Shown piece by piece: positions 33,837 to 43,656 of a stretch of 64,000 bases of DNA. Every line of letters starts with the position of its first letter. Within the stretch, counting starts at the first letter, position 1. The stretch spans positions 1 to 64,000 of the forward strand of contig JAICKU010000001.1 in the NCBI GenBank assembly GCA_025927765.1, in the 5' to 3' direction. The notes beneath the pieces were generated by a model. It searched no databases. It was not told the origin of the DNA and worked only from the letters and a program-made list of their open reading frames with translations. The stretch is from Burkholderiales bacterium (GTDB taxonomy: Bacteria > Pseudomonadota > Gammaproteobacteria > Burkholderiales > Casimicrobiaceae). Made by a program: the position numbers and the translations under genes.

Positions 33837-35177
33837 TCAGACGAAGAAGAGGACCGTCAGCAGCGCGTAGATCGGCATCAGCACGAGCAGCGCCCAGCCG
33901 AGGTAGGCGAAGAAGCTCGGCATTTTCACGCCGCGCGACTCGGCGATCGACTTCACCATGAAGTTCGGCGCGTTGCCGATGTACGTGTTGGCGCCCATGA
34001 ACACGGCGCCCGCCGATAGCGCGACGAGCGTGGTCGCGAGCGGCCCGGTGAGCGTCGCGGCATCGCCGCCTGCGAGGTTGAAGAACACGAGATAGGTGGG
34101 CGCGTTGTCGAGGAACGACGACAGCGCCCCGGTCATCCAGAAGTAGAGCGCGTCGTGCGGCTTGCCGTCGGGGCCGGTGACGAGCGCGACGAGCGGCGCG
34201 AACACGCCCTCGTGGCCCGCCCGGAGGATCGCGATCGCCGGCGCGATCGTCACGAAGATGCCCGCGAAGAGCTTCGCCACCTCGACGATCGGCGCGAAGC
34301 TGAAGTGGTTCGCCTGGCGCACCCGCGACGATGTCCATTTCCACGACGCCCACGCGATCGCGAGCAGACCCGCGTCGCGCGCGACGTTCTGCAACTCGAC
34401 CGTCGTGCCGTGCACGTCAATCACGAGGTCCGGCTTCCAGAAGCCCGACATCAGCACGAGTGCGACGATGGCGCCAAGGAGGAGCGCGTTGATCTTGCCT
34501 TCGATGTACAGCGGCCGGTCGGGGGTCGGATCGACCCCCGCCGGACGCGCCTCTTCTCCCCTCCAGAGCCAGCGATCGACGACGAAGAACAGCGCGAGCA
34601 GGAGTGCGCTCGCGGTCAGCGTAGGCAACAGCATCGCCTTCGTCGTCCAGAAGAAATCGACACCCTTCAGGAAGCCCAGGAAGAGCGGCGGATCGCCGAG
34701 CGGCGTCAGCGCACCGCCGACGTTGGCGACGAGAAAGATGAAGAACACGACGACGTGCGCGCGATGGCGCCGGTTGTCGTTCGCGCGCAATACCGGGCGG
34801 ATCAGCAGCATCGCCGCGCCGGTGGTGCCCATCACGCTCGCGAGCACCGTGCCGAGCGCGAGCAGTTTCGTGTTGGTGCCGGGCGAGCCGTGCAGGTTGC
34901 CACCGATATGCAATCCCCCGGACACGGTGAAGAGCGCGAGCAGCAGCACGATGAACGGAATGTATTCGACGAGCAGCGTGTGCACGAGCGCGTCGACGGC
35001 GACGGCCGGCCCGAACTGCAGCGCGAACGGCACGAGGAAGACCGCGACCCAGAACGCGGTCGTCTTGCCGAAGTGGTGATGCCAGAAGCCCGGGGCGGTG
35101 ACCGGAATGAGCGCGATCGACAGCAGGATGCCGGCGAACGGGACCACCCAGAGCGGCGACAGCGCGGCGCCGTTCAT
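33837..35177 (-). CDS. sodium:proton antiporter, NhaD/ion-transporter superfamily
   Basis: A 446-residue membrane protein with about 11-12 hydrophobic segments. It resembles the NhaD-like/CitMHS ion-transporter group, with GTTGAAMLLIRP, the helix-breaking NVGGALTPLGDPPLFLG and FLDNAPTYLVFFN, all typical of that group. It would exchange sodium for protons or move an organic anion. The start at 35177 gives a hydrophobic N-terminus. It lies 10 bases after the universal stress protein gene and so is probably co-transcribed with it. The gene ends at repeat R7. Confidence 0.88.
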   Translation of the reverse strand: MNGAALSPLWVVPFAGILLSIALIPVTAPGFWHHHFGKTTAFWVAVFLVPFALQFGPAVAVDALVHTLLVEYIPFIVLLLALFTVSGGLHIGGNLHGSPGTNTKLLALGTVLASVMGTTGAAMLLIRPVLRANDNRRHRAHVVVFFIFLVANVGGALTPLGDPPLFLGFLKGVDFFWTTKAMLLPTLTASALLLALFFVVDRWLWRGEEARPAGVDPTPDRPLYIEGKINALLLGAIVALVLMSGFWKPDLVIDVHGTTVELQNVARDAGLLAIAWASWKWTSSRVRQANHFSFAPIVEVAKLFAGIFVTIAPAIAILRAGHEGVFAPLVALVTGPDGKPHDALYFWMTGALSSFLDNAPTYLVFFNLAGGDAATLTGPLATTLVALSAGAVFMGANTYIGNAPNFMVKSIAESRGVKMPSFFAYLGWALLVLMPIYALLTVLFFV

Positions 35178-35187
35178 CGCGCCGGAA

Positions 35188-35598
35188 TCAGGAGATCGTG
35201 ACGAGCGGGCGCGCCATCGCCTGCGCGACGAGACGCCGGCGCAGGTTGCGCGAGAGATCGTGCTCGGCCGCGCCGAGCAGCACTTCGTCGACGTCGCGGC
35301 GCGCACCTTCGCGCTTCAGGATGTCGCGAAGCTTGCCGAACGCGACGTTCGAGCGATGCGCAATGCCGGCCGCGTCGAGGCGCGCTTCGAGCGCGCGCAG
35401 CCAGCCTTCGGCGGCGGCGCGCGACTGCGCCTTCGCACGCTCGGGCGACACGAACACTTCCACCTTGCCGGACGTCAGCGGATCGACGATCGCGAGCAGT
35501 TCGACGGTCAGGCGCGGGCCGCGTCGTTGCGACACGAGGCGCGCGACGGCACGCTCGCCGCTCGCGAGGTTCGAGAAGGGGACGAGGACGCGTGGCAT
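35188..35598 (-). CDS. universal stress protein (UspA-like) domain protein
   Basis: A 136-residue single-domain UspA-like protein. It begins MPRVLVPFSNLASGERAVA, and the C-terminal half has VDEVLLGAAEHD and PLVTIS. The usual ATP-binding G-2x-G-9x-G(S/T) motif is not evident, so it may not bind ATP. Pairing with the antiporter suggests a regulatory or stability role in ion stress. The ATG at 35598 fits the family N-terminus better than the upstream in-frame start at 35631. Confidence 0.75.
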   Translation of the reverse strand: MPRVLVPFSNLASGERAVARLVSQRRGPRLTVELLAIVDPLTSGKVEVFVSPERAKAQSRAAAEGWLRALEARLDAAGIAHRSNVAFGKLRDILKREGARRDVDEVLLGAAEHDLSRNLRRRLVAQAMARPLVTIS

Positions 35599-35831
35599 TT
35601 CGTCCCCGAGATTAGGACGGCGCCCGGCCACGCATAAGCCGGGAGCGCCGTAGGGGAAGCCCTTAGCATCGCGTCATCCCGCCCGCCCGCACATGCCGAC
35701 GCCGAGCGTGCCGAAGCCTTCCGCAATCCAGCCCTTCGCGTCATTTCGTGGCGTACCGCCCTCGACGTCGCGTAGCGATGCTTCGCGCCGCCGCGGCCGT
35801 TGTAGAGGCGGAAGAGCGACCCTGCTTCTGT

Positions 35832-36458
35832 TCAGCGCCCGAGTCCCATCTCGAGCGCGAGCCGGATCAGGTCCGGCAGCCGGTCGACGCCGAGCTTGTC
35901 CATGATCCGCGCCTTGTACACCTCGACGGTGCGCGGGCTGATCGCGAGCAGCACGGCGATCTCGCGGTTGTGTTGACCTGCGAGCACGTGGTCGAGCACT
36001 TCGCGTTCGCGGGGCGTGAGCCGCGCGAGGCTCTGCGAGAAGCGGGTCTGACGCTCGGACCGTGTTCGCCGCTCGGCGCTCGTCGCGCTTGCCGCACGAA
36101 TGGCCTTCAACAGCACTTCGTCGTCGAACGGCTTCTCGATGAAGTCGAACGCGCCTGCCTTCAGTGCGGCGCGCGTCGTCGCGACGTCGCCGTGCGCGGT
36201 GACGACGACGATCGGGTAGTCGAGTTGGCGGCGTGCGAGCTCGGCCTGCACGTCCAGTCCCGACGAACCGCTCATCTGCAGGTCGAGCAGCACGCAATCG
36301 ACGTCCTGCGTGCCCGACCACACGAGGAATTCGTCGCCGGAGGCGAACGCGCGCACCGCGAAGCCATGCAGCCGCAGCAGCAGTGCGAGCGAGTCGCGCA
36401 CGGCGGCGTCGTCGTCGACGATCGCGACGAAGGGTGGGCGCAGCACCGTGGCGTTCAT
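35832..36458 (-). CDS. FixJ/LuxR-type response regulator
   Basis: A 208-residue two-domain regulator. The receiver domain (about 8-125) has the acidic pair in IVDDDAAVR, phosphoacceptor Asp59 in CVLLDLQM and the conserved Lys in FIEKPFDDE. The LuxR-type DNA-binding domain (about 140-205) contains LTPREREVLDHVLAG and SPRTVEVYKARIMDKLG. It begins 10 bases after the histidine kinase gene, its evident partner. Target genes are unknown. Confidence 0.93.
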   Translation of the reverse strand: MNATVLRPPFVAIVDDDAAVRDSLALLLRLHGFAVRAFASGDEFLVWSGTQDVDCVLLDLQMSGSSGLDVQAELARRQLDYPIVVVTAHGDVATTRAALKAGAFDFIEKPFDDEVLLKAIRAASATSAERRTRSERQTRFSQSLARLTPREREVLDHVLAGQHNREIAVLLAISPRTVEVYKARIMDKLGVDRLPDLIRLALEMGLGR

Positions 36459-36468
36459 CGGAACGCAC

Positions 36469-38031
36469 TCACGATGCGGTCGGCAGCGTGAAGCAGAACG
36501 CGCTGCCGGGGGTGCGCGCTTCGTGCCACAGCCGGCCCCCGTGCGCGTCGACGATCGACTTGCTGATCGCGAGCCCCAGGCCCATGCCGGTGGCCTTCGT
36601 GGTGACGAACGGATCGAAGAGGCTGGCGGCAATGTCGGAGGCCACGCCGCTGCCATTGTCGGCGACGCAGATGCGCACGAAGTCGCTGCCGTCCTTCGCA
36701 ACGTCGATGCGTACCCGCCGCTCGCCGCTCGTCGTCTTCAGGGCATCGATCGCGTTGGCAAGCAGGTTGTGCAGCACCGCCTCGACCTGCACGCGATCGA
36801 CGAGCACGTCGGGCACGCCATCGGTCGTCGCCGCGACCGCGACGCGATGCTCGGCCGCGCGCTCGCGCAGCGTTGCCGATGCTTCGTCGACCAGCCGCGA
36901 CGGTGCGATCGGTTCGATCCGCGTCGAGCCCGAGCGAAAGAAATCGCGCAGGCGCCGCACCACGCTGGCGGCGCGGTTCGCTTCGGCGATCACCTTGTCC
37001 ATCGTCAGGGCAAGCTCGTCGCCGGTGCCTTTGCGCGTGAGCATCAACTGGCACGCCCGCAGATAGGTGCCGATGGCCGACAACGGCTGGTTGAGCTCGT
37101 GCGCAAGCGACGAGGCGAGCTCGCTCGCGGCAGCGAGGCGGAGACTGCGGTCGAGTGCCGCCTGCTTCGTGCGCAATTCGCGCTCGATCGTGCGCCGCTC
37201 GGACACCGCCGCCCCGAGCAGCAACCCGGTCACGGCGATCGCGAGCATCAGGAACTGGAATTCGAGCGTGCCGCTGCGCCCGAGGCCGGTGACGACGATC
37301 GCGGCGATCAGCCCGAGCTGCATCGCGAGCGTGGCGAACACCGCACCGTCGAAGCCGTGCCGCATCGCGATCCAAACGATCGGCAGGAACAGCACGTAGA
37401 AGAGCGTGGGCGCGTCTCCGAGGCCTGCGCCGAACACGAGCCACAGCGCGAGCGCGATCGCGGTCAGTTCGGCGAGCGTTTCGAACGACGGCCGCCGGCG
37501 CATCGTGCCTCGCCGCGTGACGACGAGAACCGCCGGCGCGGTGACGACGATGCCGATCAGATCGCCGATCCAGAACTGCAGCACGCCTTCGCGGAATTCG
37601 CCCGGCGGCAGCACACCCGTGCCGGCGAAGAGCGCGACGGACGCGAGCGCGATCAGCGCACACGCGATGGCTGACGTCGTGATGAACGCGGCCACATCGC
37701 GCAACGACCGCAGGTCGACGTCGATGCGCAGCACGCGCGACAGCACTGCCGCCACCGCCGTGTACGACAGGGCGAGCAGCAGCGACGCGGCAACGAGCAC
37801 GGCAATCGGCGCGGGCGCGCCGCGTACCAGGAACTCGGCAGCGAGCGCCGCGACGAAGAGCCACGGCGCGTGCTGCAATCCGTAGCGCAGCAGGAACGCG
37901 AGCGACAGTCCCGGCGGCGGATTCCACGGCGTGATGCCGAAGGCGCCGACCGGATGGATGAAACTCACCCAGTCGAGCGCGACGTACGCCGCGACGTACG
38001 CGGCAACGACGACCGGCGTGGGCGCGCTCAT
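36469..38031 (-). CDS. MASE1-domain membrane histidine kinase
   Basis: A 520-residue sensor kinase. The N-terminal 280 residues form a MASE1 membrane sensor with about eight hydrophobic segments (MASE1-type FLLRYG and FWIGDLIGIVVTAPAVLV). A coiled dimerisation region leads to His311 in SLAHELNQPLSAI, the phosphorylation site of the FixL/DctB style. The ATPase domain (410-518) has the N box LLANAIDAL, G1 DNGSG and G2 GLGLAISKSI. It pairs with the FixJ-like regulator just downstream. GGAGG precedes the ATG at 38031. The MASE1 ligand is unknown. Confidence 0.92.
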   Translation of the reverse strand: MSAPTPVVVAAYVAAYVALDWVSFIHPVGAFGITPWNPPPGLSLAFLLRYGLQHAPWLFVAALAAEFLVRGAPAPIAVLVAASLLLALSYTAVAAVLSRVLRIDVDLRSLRDVAAFITTSAIACALIALASVALFAGTGVLPPGEFREGVLQFWIGDLIGIVVTAPAVLVVTRRGTMRRRPSFETLAELTAIALALWLVFGAGLGDAPTLFYVLFLPIVWIAMRHGFDGAVFATLAMQLGLIAAIVVTGLGRSGTLEFQFLMLAIAVTGLLLGAAVSERRTIERELRTKQAALDRSLRLAAASELASSLAHELNQPLSAIGTYLRACQLMLTRKGTGDELALTMDKVIAEANRAASVVRRLRDFFRSGSTRIEPIAPSRLVDEASATLRERAAEHRVAVAATTDGVPDVLVDRVQVEAVLHNLLANAIDALKTTSGERRVRIDVAKDGSDFVRICVADNGSGVASDIAASLFDPFVTTKATGMGLGLAISKSIVDAHGGRLWHEARTPGSAFCFTLPTAS

Positions 38032-38092
38032 CGGCCTGCCCTCCGCGCTTCGCACTTCGGCGCTTGGTCGCGCGTAGCCACGCCGGGCGCGC

Positions 38093-41000
38093 TCACGTCG
38101 ACTCTTGTTTCGTGCGGCCTGCGAGCGCGTTGGCGAGAAACGTCGACAGGGCGTCGAGGTCGAGCGGCTTCGTGAAGTGAAGGTCGAAGCCGGCGTCCTT
38201 CGCGCGTCGCTTGTCCTCGCTCTGCCCCCAGCCGGTGACCGCGATGAGCAGCATGTCGCGTCCCCACGGTTGCGCGCGGATCTCGCGGGCGACCTCGTAG
38301 CCGTTCAGCCGCGGCATGCCGATGTCGAGCAGCGCGACGTGCGGGCGAAATGCATCGGCCTCCGCGAGCGCCTGCTCGCCGTCGTGCGCGACGCGAATCT
38401 GGTGGCCGTCGAGCGACAGCAGCGTCGCAAGGCTCGAAGCCGCATCACGGTTGTCGTCGGCGACGAGGATGTGCGCCGGCATCCTTGCGTGCGTTGCTTC
38501 GCGATCGACGTCGTCGTCCGGGGCCGGCGCCGTGCTGTTCGTGTCGACGGGCAAATGCGCGGTGAAGCGCGCACCGGTGCCCGGGCCGGCGCTGTACGCC
38601 TCGATACTGCCGCCGTGCAATTCGACGAGCCCCTTGACGAGTGCGAGGCCGATGCCGAGTCCGCCCTCCGCGCGATCGAGCGAGCCCTTCATCTGCGAGA
38701 ACATCTCGAACACACGCGGCAAGAGCGCCGGCTCGATGCCGATGCCGCTGTCCTGCACGTGAACGGCGATGCCGCCCGGTTCGAGCGCCGCGCCGAGCTC
38801 GATCGTGCTGCCCGGCTCCGAATATTTCGCGGCGTTCGTCAAGAGATTGGCGAGCACCTGCGCAAGGCGCAGCGGATCGGCGTCGAGCCAAACCGGATCC
38901 GCCGGCAGCGCGCGCGACACGATCTGGCGCCGCTCGTCGAGCAGCGGCTGTGCAGTTTCCAGCGCCATGTCGACGACCGACGCCAGCGCCACGCGCTCGC
39001 GCCGCAGCTCGAGCTTGCCGCGCGTGATGCGCGAAACGTCGAGCAGGTCGTCGAGCAGCACGCCCATGTGGCGCACCTGGCGCTCGATCACTTCATGGCT
39101 CCACGCGCGCTGCGCCTCGCTCGCGTCGGCGGAGCGCGCAATCCGCGCAGCCTGCCGGATGGGGGCCAGCGGGTTGCGCAGCTCGTGCGCGAGCGTCGCG
39201 ACGAATTCGTCCTTGCGTCGATCCGCCTCGCGCAGCGCGTCGGATGCCTCGATCAGCTCGGTGATGTCGGGACTGCTGCCCACGGCGCCGAGGAACTCGC
39301 CGTCGTCGGAGAACCGCGGCGCGCCGATCGACTGCACCCAGCGCCACGCGCCGTCGCTGCGGCGCACGCGCGCCATCACGCTGAACGAACGGCGCTCGCT
39401 GAGTGCGCTGGCGATCTCGCCCGCGTAGCCCTCGAGGTCGTCGGGATGCACGTGTTCCATCCACGCGATCGTCTCATTCGTGTTGGCGTCGGCGCCGAAG
39501 AATTCGCGGCACGCGCGATTGACGAAGATGAGCTCGCCCTGCGGGTCGAGCACCCACACGAAGAGCGGCGAGCTGTCCGCCATGGTGCGAAAGCGCTCCT
39601 CGCTTTCGCGAAGCTGCGCTTCCGCTCGCGCCCGCGCAAGCTCCGCCCATGTGCGTTCAGCAGCTTCGCGCAGCAGCGCGATCTCGTCGTCATGCCACGG
39701 GCGCGGTCCGCTCATCGTGACCCAGAGCGCCGCGGGGCTGCGCCCCGACGTGACGCGCGGCGCCGTCAGCACCGCGCCGGCGTCCTCGGCGAGCCACGCG
39801 GCGGCCTTCGGGTGCCGGCGCGTGTCCTCGATGAGGATCGGCAGGCCGGCTTCGCGCGCGTCGCGCTCGCCGAAGCGATCGATCGGAAAGCGTGCGCCTT
39901 CGTGACGCCCGGTTTTACCGTCGGCCCGCCATTCACTCACCACGCGAAACGTCGCGCGGTCGCGTTCGACTTCGAGATAGCCGGCGGTGGTGGTGCGAAG
40001 CTCGCGGCCGATCAGCGCGACCGCGGTGTCCGCGACCTGCTCCGGTGTATGCGCGGCGCGCAGCGCGTCGGCGAACTCGAGCAGAAAGCGGCGTCGCGCT
40101 TCGCCGGCGCGCGTGGCCTGCACGTACTGGCGGCGCACGCGCGCCATCGCGAGGGTGTTCGCGACGCGTGCGTGCAGTTCGCGCGCCGAGAATGGCTTGA
40201 CGAGATAGTCGTCGGCGCCCGCGTCGATGCCTTCGATCCACGCCTCCTCGCCGGCGCGCGCGGAGAGCAGCACCACCGGGAGTTCGCGCGTGCGCTCGTC
40301 GTCACGGATCGCACGCAGCAGCGCGAAGCCGTCGAGCCGCGGCATCATCGCGTCGGACAACACGAGGTCCGGCAGTTCGCGGGTGATCGTCTCGAGTGCC
40401 TCGACGCCGTCAGCCGCGGCGACCACGCGAAAGCGCGCCGCGAGCAGGCGGCTCACGTAGTCGCGCATGTCGGCGTTGTCGTCGACGACGAGGACCGTTG
40501 GCGCGTCCGGCGGCAGCGGCGTATGCTGCGGCGGCTCGTGCAGCGTCGTCTCCCACGTGCGCGCTTCCTCGACGTACGCATCGGTGTGGCGCCGCCGCGT
40601 GTCGGCAATGCGGTCGTGCACGACGCGGTCGGGAGGCAGATGCGCGAAGCCGCGCGGGATCGTGACGGTGAACGTGGTGCCGACGTCGACGGTGCTCGCG
40701 ACCGCCACGCCGCCGCCGTGCAGCTTCGCGAACGCGTGGACGAGTGCGAGGCCGATGCCCGAGCCTTCGTGGGTGCGCGCCCGTGCGTTCGGCACGCGGT
40801 AGAAGCGCTCGAACACCTGCGGCAACGATTCTTCCGGGATGCCCACGCCGGTATCTTCGACGATGAGGCGCAATGCGTCGTCGTCCGCGACGACGCGAAT
40901 CGCGATGCGTCCGCGCAACGTGTGCTTCAGCGCATTCGACAGCAGGTTGAAGACGATCTTTTCCCACATTTCGCGGTCGACGTACGCGCCGGCGATGCTG

Positions 41001-42418
41001 GCGCAGTCGACATCGAACGCGAGGCCCGCACGCTCGATCGACGAGCGGAACACGCTCGCGAGATCGGCGGTGAGCGCGCCGAGGTCCGCTTCTGCATAAC
41101 GTGCCTGCAGCCGCCCCGATTCGAGCCGCGAAAAGTCGAGCAGCGAATTGACGAGCTTCAACAGGCGCAGGCTGTTGCGGTGGACGACGTCGAGCTCGCC
41201 TTTCACGTTGTCGTCGAGCTTCGCGCGGTCGAGCACGTCCTCCAGCGGGCCGATCATCAGCGTGAGCGGCGTGCGGAACTCGTGGCTCACGTTCGAGAAG
41301 AACGCCGTCTTCGCGCGGTCGAGGTCGGCCAGCGCTTCCGCGCGCCGGCGCTCTTCGGTGTAGCTTCGCGCGTTCGCGAGCGCCGACGCGATCTGCGCGG
41401 CGACGAGCTCGAGAAAGCGCCGGTACGCGTCGTCGAGCGGGCGATAGCGATTGAGGCCGGCGATCAGTACGCCCGCCGCACGGGCGTGTCCGCGCTGCGC
41501 GATCGGCAGAAGCATTGCGGCCCGCGGCGGCTCGCGCCAGACGCCGCGGGGCAGCGGTGCCGGTGGTGCAGCGAGCTCGACGACGCGCGCTTCGCCGGTC
41601 GCGAGCACGTCGGCGATCGGCCAGCAGGCGTCGTCGCGGGGCAAGTCTGCGGGCGCGAGCGGATGCGCAGCGTCGAAGCCCGCGCGAAGTGCACAGCGGG
41701 CGCTATCGTCGCCGACGAGGTAGACGAGCCCGCAGGGAAGATCGGGCAGGCCCGCGGCGAAGTGGTGCCCGAGTGCTGCGAAGACTTCGGATTCCGATTG
41801 CGTGGCCGCGAGGTCGGTACCGATGGAGCTCAAGAGGCCGATTCGCCGCTCGGAGATCTGGCGATCGGTGTCCTCGGTCACGACGCACAGCATGCCCGCG
41901 ATGCGCCCGTCGTCGTCGTAGACCGGACTGTACGAAAAGGTGTGGTACGTCTCCTCGGGGTAGCCGCTGCGCTCGAGGAAGAGTTGCAGCCCCTGGTCCC
42001 ACGTGGCCTCACCGGTCGCGAATACGTGCTCGATGCGCGGGCCGATGTCGGGCCAGATCTCGGCCCAGACCCGATCCGAGCGGGCGCCGAGCGCCCAGTC
42101 GCGCTTGATGCCGAGCGTCGGCAGGTAGGCGTCGTTGCAGAAGAACGTGAGCTCGGGTCCCCAGAGCATCCACATCGCGTAGCGCGAATCGAGCAGGATG
42201 CGGACCGTGGTCTTGAGGCTCTGAGGCCAGTGCTCCGGCCGACCGAGCGGCGTGGCCGACCAGTCGAACGCGCGCATCCGCGCGCCCATGTCGCCCCCGC
42301 GGTCGAGAAAGCGCAGGTCGGCGGACGCCGAGCGCACAGCGGTGGTGGCGGTCGGTCGCGGGGGTGCCGCGTTCGATGCCGGATGGCCGCTGACCGGGGA
42401 GGAGGGGAAGTGTTCCAT
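38093..42418 (-). CDS. giant hybrid histidine kinase with two kinase cores and two receivers
   Basis: A 1441-residue soluble hybrid sensor. Domains in order: PAS-like (35-190), GAF (195-350), HisKA with His379 in SHEFRTP, ATPase (480-590), receiver with Asp689 in LVLSDAMMP, GAF (780-925), PAS (940-1055), second HisKA with His1078 in AHELRNP, second ATPase (1180-1290) and final receiver with Asp1365 in ALLDIGMP. All phosphotransfer residues are intact, so an internal relay is plausible. There is no membrane segment, so the signal is cytosolic. It is divergent from a lone receiver gene and 61 bases from the MASE1 kinase. The start is the ATG at 42418; a much longer frame continues upstream but lacks kinase-like sequence. 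Confidence 0.93.
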   Translation of the reverse strand: MEHFPSSPVSGHPASNAAPPRPTATTAVRSASADLRFLDRGGDMGARMRAFDWSATPLGRPEHWPQSLKTTVRILLDSRYAMWMLWGPELTFFCNDAYLPTLGIKRDWALGARSDRVWAEIWPDIGPRIEHVFATGEATWDQGLQLFLERSGYPEETYHTFSYSPVYDDDGRIAGMLCVVTEDTDRQISERRIGLLSSIGTDLAATQSESEVFAALGHHFAAGLPDLPCGLVYLVGDDSARCALRAGFDAAHPLAPADLPRDDACWPIADVLATGEARVVELAAPPAPLPRGVWREPPRAAMLLPIAQRGHARAAGVLIAGLNRYRPLDDAYRRFLELVAAQIASALANARSYTEERRRAEALADLDRAKTAFFSNVSHEFRTPLTLMIGPLEDVLDRAKLDDNVKGELDVVHRNSLRLLKLVNSLLDFSRLESGRLQARYAEADLGALTADLASVFRSSIERAGLAFDVDCASIAGAYVDREMWEKIVFNLLSNALKHTLRGRIAIRVVADDDALRLIVEDTGVGIPEESLPQVFERFYRVPNARARTHEGSGIGLALVHAFAKLHGGGVAVASTVDVGTTFTVTIPRGFAHLPPDRVVHDRIADTRRRHTDAYVEEARTWETTLHEPPQHTPLPPDAPTVLVVDDNADMRDYVSRLLAARFRVVAAADGVEALETITRELPDLVLSDAMMPRLDGFALLRAIRDDERTRELPVVLLSARAGEEAWIEGIDAGADDYLVKPFSARELHARVANTLAMARVRRQYVQATRAGEARRRFLLEFADALRAAHTPEQVADTAVALIGRELRTTTAGYLEVERDRATFRVVSEWRADGKTGRHEGARFPIDRFGERDAREAGLPILIEDTRRHPKAAAWLAEDAGAVLTAPRVTSGRSPAALWVTMSGPRPWHDDEIALLREAAERTWAELARARAEAQLRESEERFRTMADSSPLFVWVLDPQGELIFVNRACREFFGADANTNETIAWMEHVHPDDLEGYAGEIASALSERRSFSVMARVRRSDGAWRWVQSIGAPRFSDDGEFLGAVGSSPDITELIEASDALREADRRKDEFVATLAHELRNPLAPIRQAARIARSADASEAQRAWSHEVIERQVRHMGVLLDDLLDVSRITRGKLELRRERVALASVVDMALETAQPLLDERRQIVSRALPADPVWLDADPLRLAQVLANLLTNAAKYSEPGSTIELGAALEPGGIAVHVQDSGIGIEPALLPRVFEMFSQMKGSLDRAEGGLGIGLALVKGLVELHGGSIEAYSAGPGTGARFTAHLPVDTNSTAPAPDDDVDREATHARMPAHILVADDNRDAASSLATLLSLDGHQIRVAHDGEQALAEADAFRPHVALLDIGMPRLNGYEVAREIRAQPWGRDMLLIAVTGWGQSEDKRRAKDAGFDLHFTKPLDLDALSTFLANALAGRTKQEST

Positions 42419-42643
42419 GCCGTGGTGGTCCCGAAGCGCGGACGCCCGGGGCCGGGGAGCAATGTTAGCGGCTCCGCGATGGCCGAGACGACGCGTCGCG
42501 TAAACGGCACATGCATGAGCGCTTGTAGTCACCGAAGCGCGTGCGCGTCCTACGCGCCCGTCGCGCGGTGGCCGCTTCAACTCGCCTTGCGTTTGCGGCA
42601 AAGTCGACCCGTACCTTCGCTCACTATTCATGCCTTCCACACG

Positions 42644-43009
42644 ATGAAAATCTTGATAGCGGACGACGACATCGATGCAGCCGACTCCCTGGCCGTCCTG
42701 GTGCGCGTGGTCCTCGACGCCGACGTCTGCGTCTTCTACGACGCTGAAAGCGCGCTCGCCAGCGCCGGAGACTATCGGCCCGACGCCGTGGTCCTCGATA
42801 TCAACATGCCGGGCATGGACGGCTTTCAAACGGCGCGCAGGCTCAAGAAGGACCGCCGCCTGGAGCGCAAGCCATTCATTGCGCACACGGCCGCCGCCGA
42901 CGATCCATTGGTCAGGAAAATTGCACGCCGCGTCGGGTTCAAGCACGTGATATCGAAGGGTGATGCCGATTCCGTGACGACCCTGATCGACCTCCTCGCG
43001 GAAGTCTAG
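42644..43009 (+). CDS. single-domain response regulator (CheY-like receiver)
   Basis: A 121-residue stand-alone receiver. The acidic pocket is in LIADDDIDAADSL, the phosphoacceptor is Asp52 in VVLDINMPGMDG, and the conserved Lys is near the end in VISKGDAD. It has no output domain. Divergent orientation from the giant hybrid kinase suggests it exchanges phosphoryl groups with it; no Hpt protein is seen in the window. The 225-base gap to the hybrid gene must hold both promoters. Confidence 0.9.
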   Translation: MKILIADDDIDAADSLAVLVRVVLDADVCVFYDAESALASAGDYRPDAVVLDINMPGMDGFQTARRLKKDRRLERKPFIAHTAAADDPLVRKIARRVGFKHVISKGDADSVTTLIDLLAEV

Positions 43010-43213
43010 GGGCTGCCCGTCGAGTCGCGCAGGTCTTGCCCGGCGACGAGCCTTCAATGCCGCGCGGCCGTCATGCGATCAGCGTCGCGGTGTGCCATCG
43101 GCGCCCGCTGACAGTTCTGCAAGCGCTCCGCCGGTCGTTCAGTACTTGACTGGCTGCCGAGCGTAACGTCACGCTCCAAGCGGCGAGCCGAGAAACGGCG
43201 TCAAAGGAACCCT

Positions 43214-43399
43214 ATGCGCAGAATCGTTTGCATCGTGTTGACGCTCTTGCTGGCGGGCTGCGTCCCTATCGGTGCGCGCGTGCAGAACATGCTGGCTACC
43301 GGCGGTTTTGCTGGGTCGCTGCGCTCGGTGATGCTGGCCTCGCCGGTACCCGGCGCTCCGGCGCATGCGTCGCATGATGCGAGTGCGTCTGTCGCTTGA
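43214..43399 (+). CDS. putative small lipoprotein
   Basis: A 61-residue frame with a clear lipoprotein signal (RRIVCIVLTLLLAGC) and lipobox LLAGC, so Cys15 or 16 would carry lipid. AAAGGAACCC precedes the ATG at good spacing. The mature part is short, neutral and alanine/serine-rich with no known motif. It overlaps the 3' end of the broken DUF4124 gene on the opposite strand, so only one of the two may be functional. Confidence 0.5.
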   Translation: MRRIVCIVLTLLLAGCVPIGARVQNMLATGGFAGSLRSVMLASPVPGAPAHASHDASASVA

Positions 43400-43656
43400 C
43401 TCGAGGCGCTGCGACGAAGGCGTTCCCTGGAGCGTAGTCGTAGGAACCGGCATCGCTCGCCGTCGGCATACCTTCCGCAGCTCGCGCCATCGCGAACTGC
43501 GCGTTCAGCTGCTGACGCCGAAACTCGGCTTGGTCTTCTGCGACGCGGCGCGACACGCCCGCCCGCTTGCGTGCACTTGTAGACCTGCCCTGACGCCGAA
43601 GAAGTCCACGCGACAGCGCCAACCGCCATTGCCGTAAGTACCACCGTTCGCAGCAT
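43296..43656 (-). pseudogene. frameshifted DUF4124-like secreted protein gene
   Basis: The N-terminal part from 43656 has a signal peptide and the DUF4124-type beginning GQVYKCTQAGG. About 33 residues in, near 43565, this frame turns into arginine-rich text. Another frame then carries a protein-like continuation (VAEDQAEFRRQQLNAQFAMARAAEG, then GSYDYAPGNAFVAAP) to a stop at 43296. A change of one or two bases at about 43565 would restore one protein of about 120 residues. It is either a real frameshift mutation or a sequencing error; no homopolymer run is present there. Confidence 0.55.

Noticed and set aside
38105-43009. 1634-codon plus-strand frame across the hybrid kinase
   Set aside because: Only its last 121 codons (from 42644) code for a real receiver protein. 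The rest is antisense to the hybrid kinase and has no motifs.
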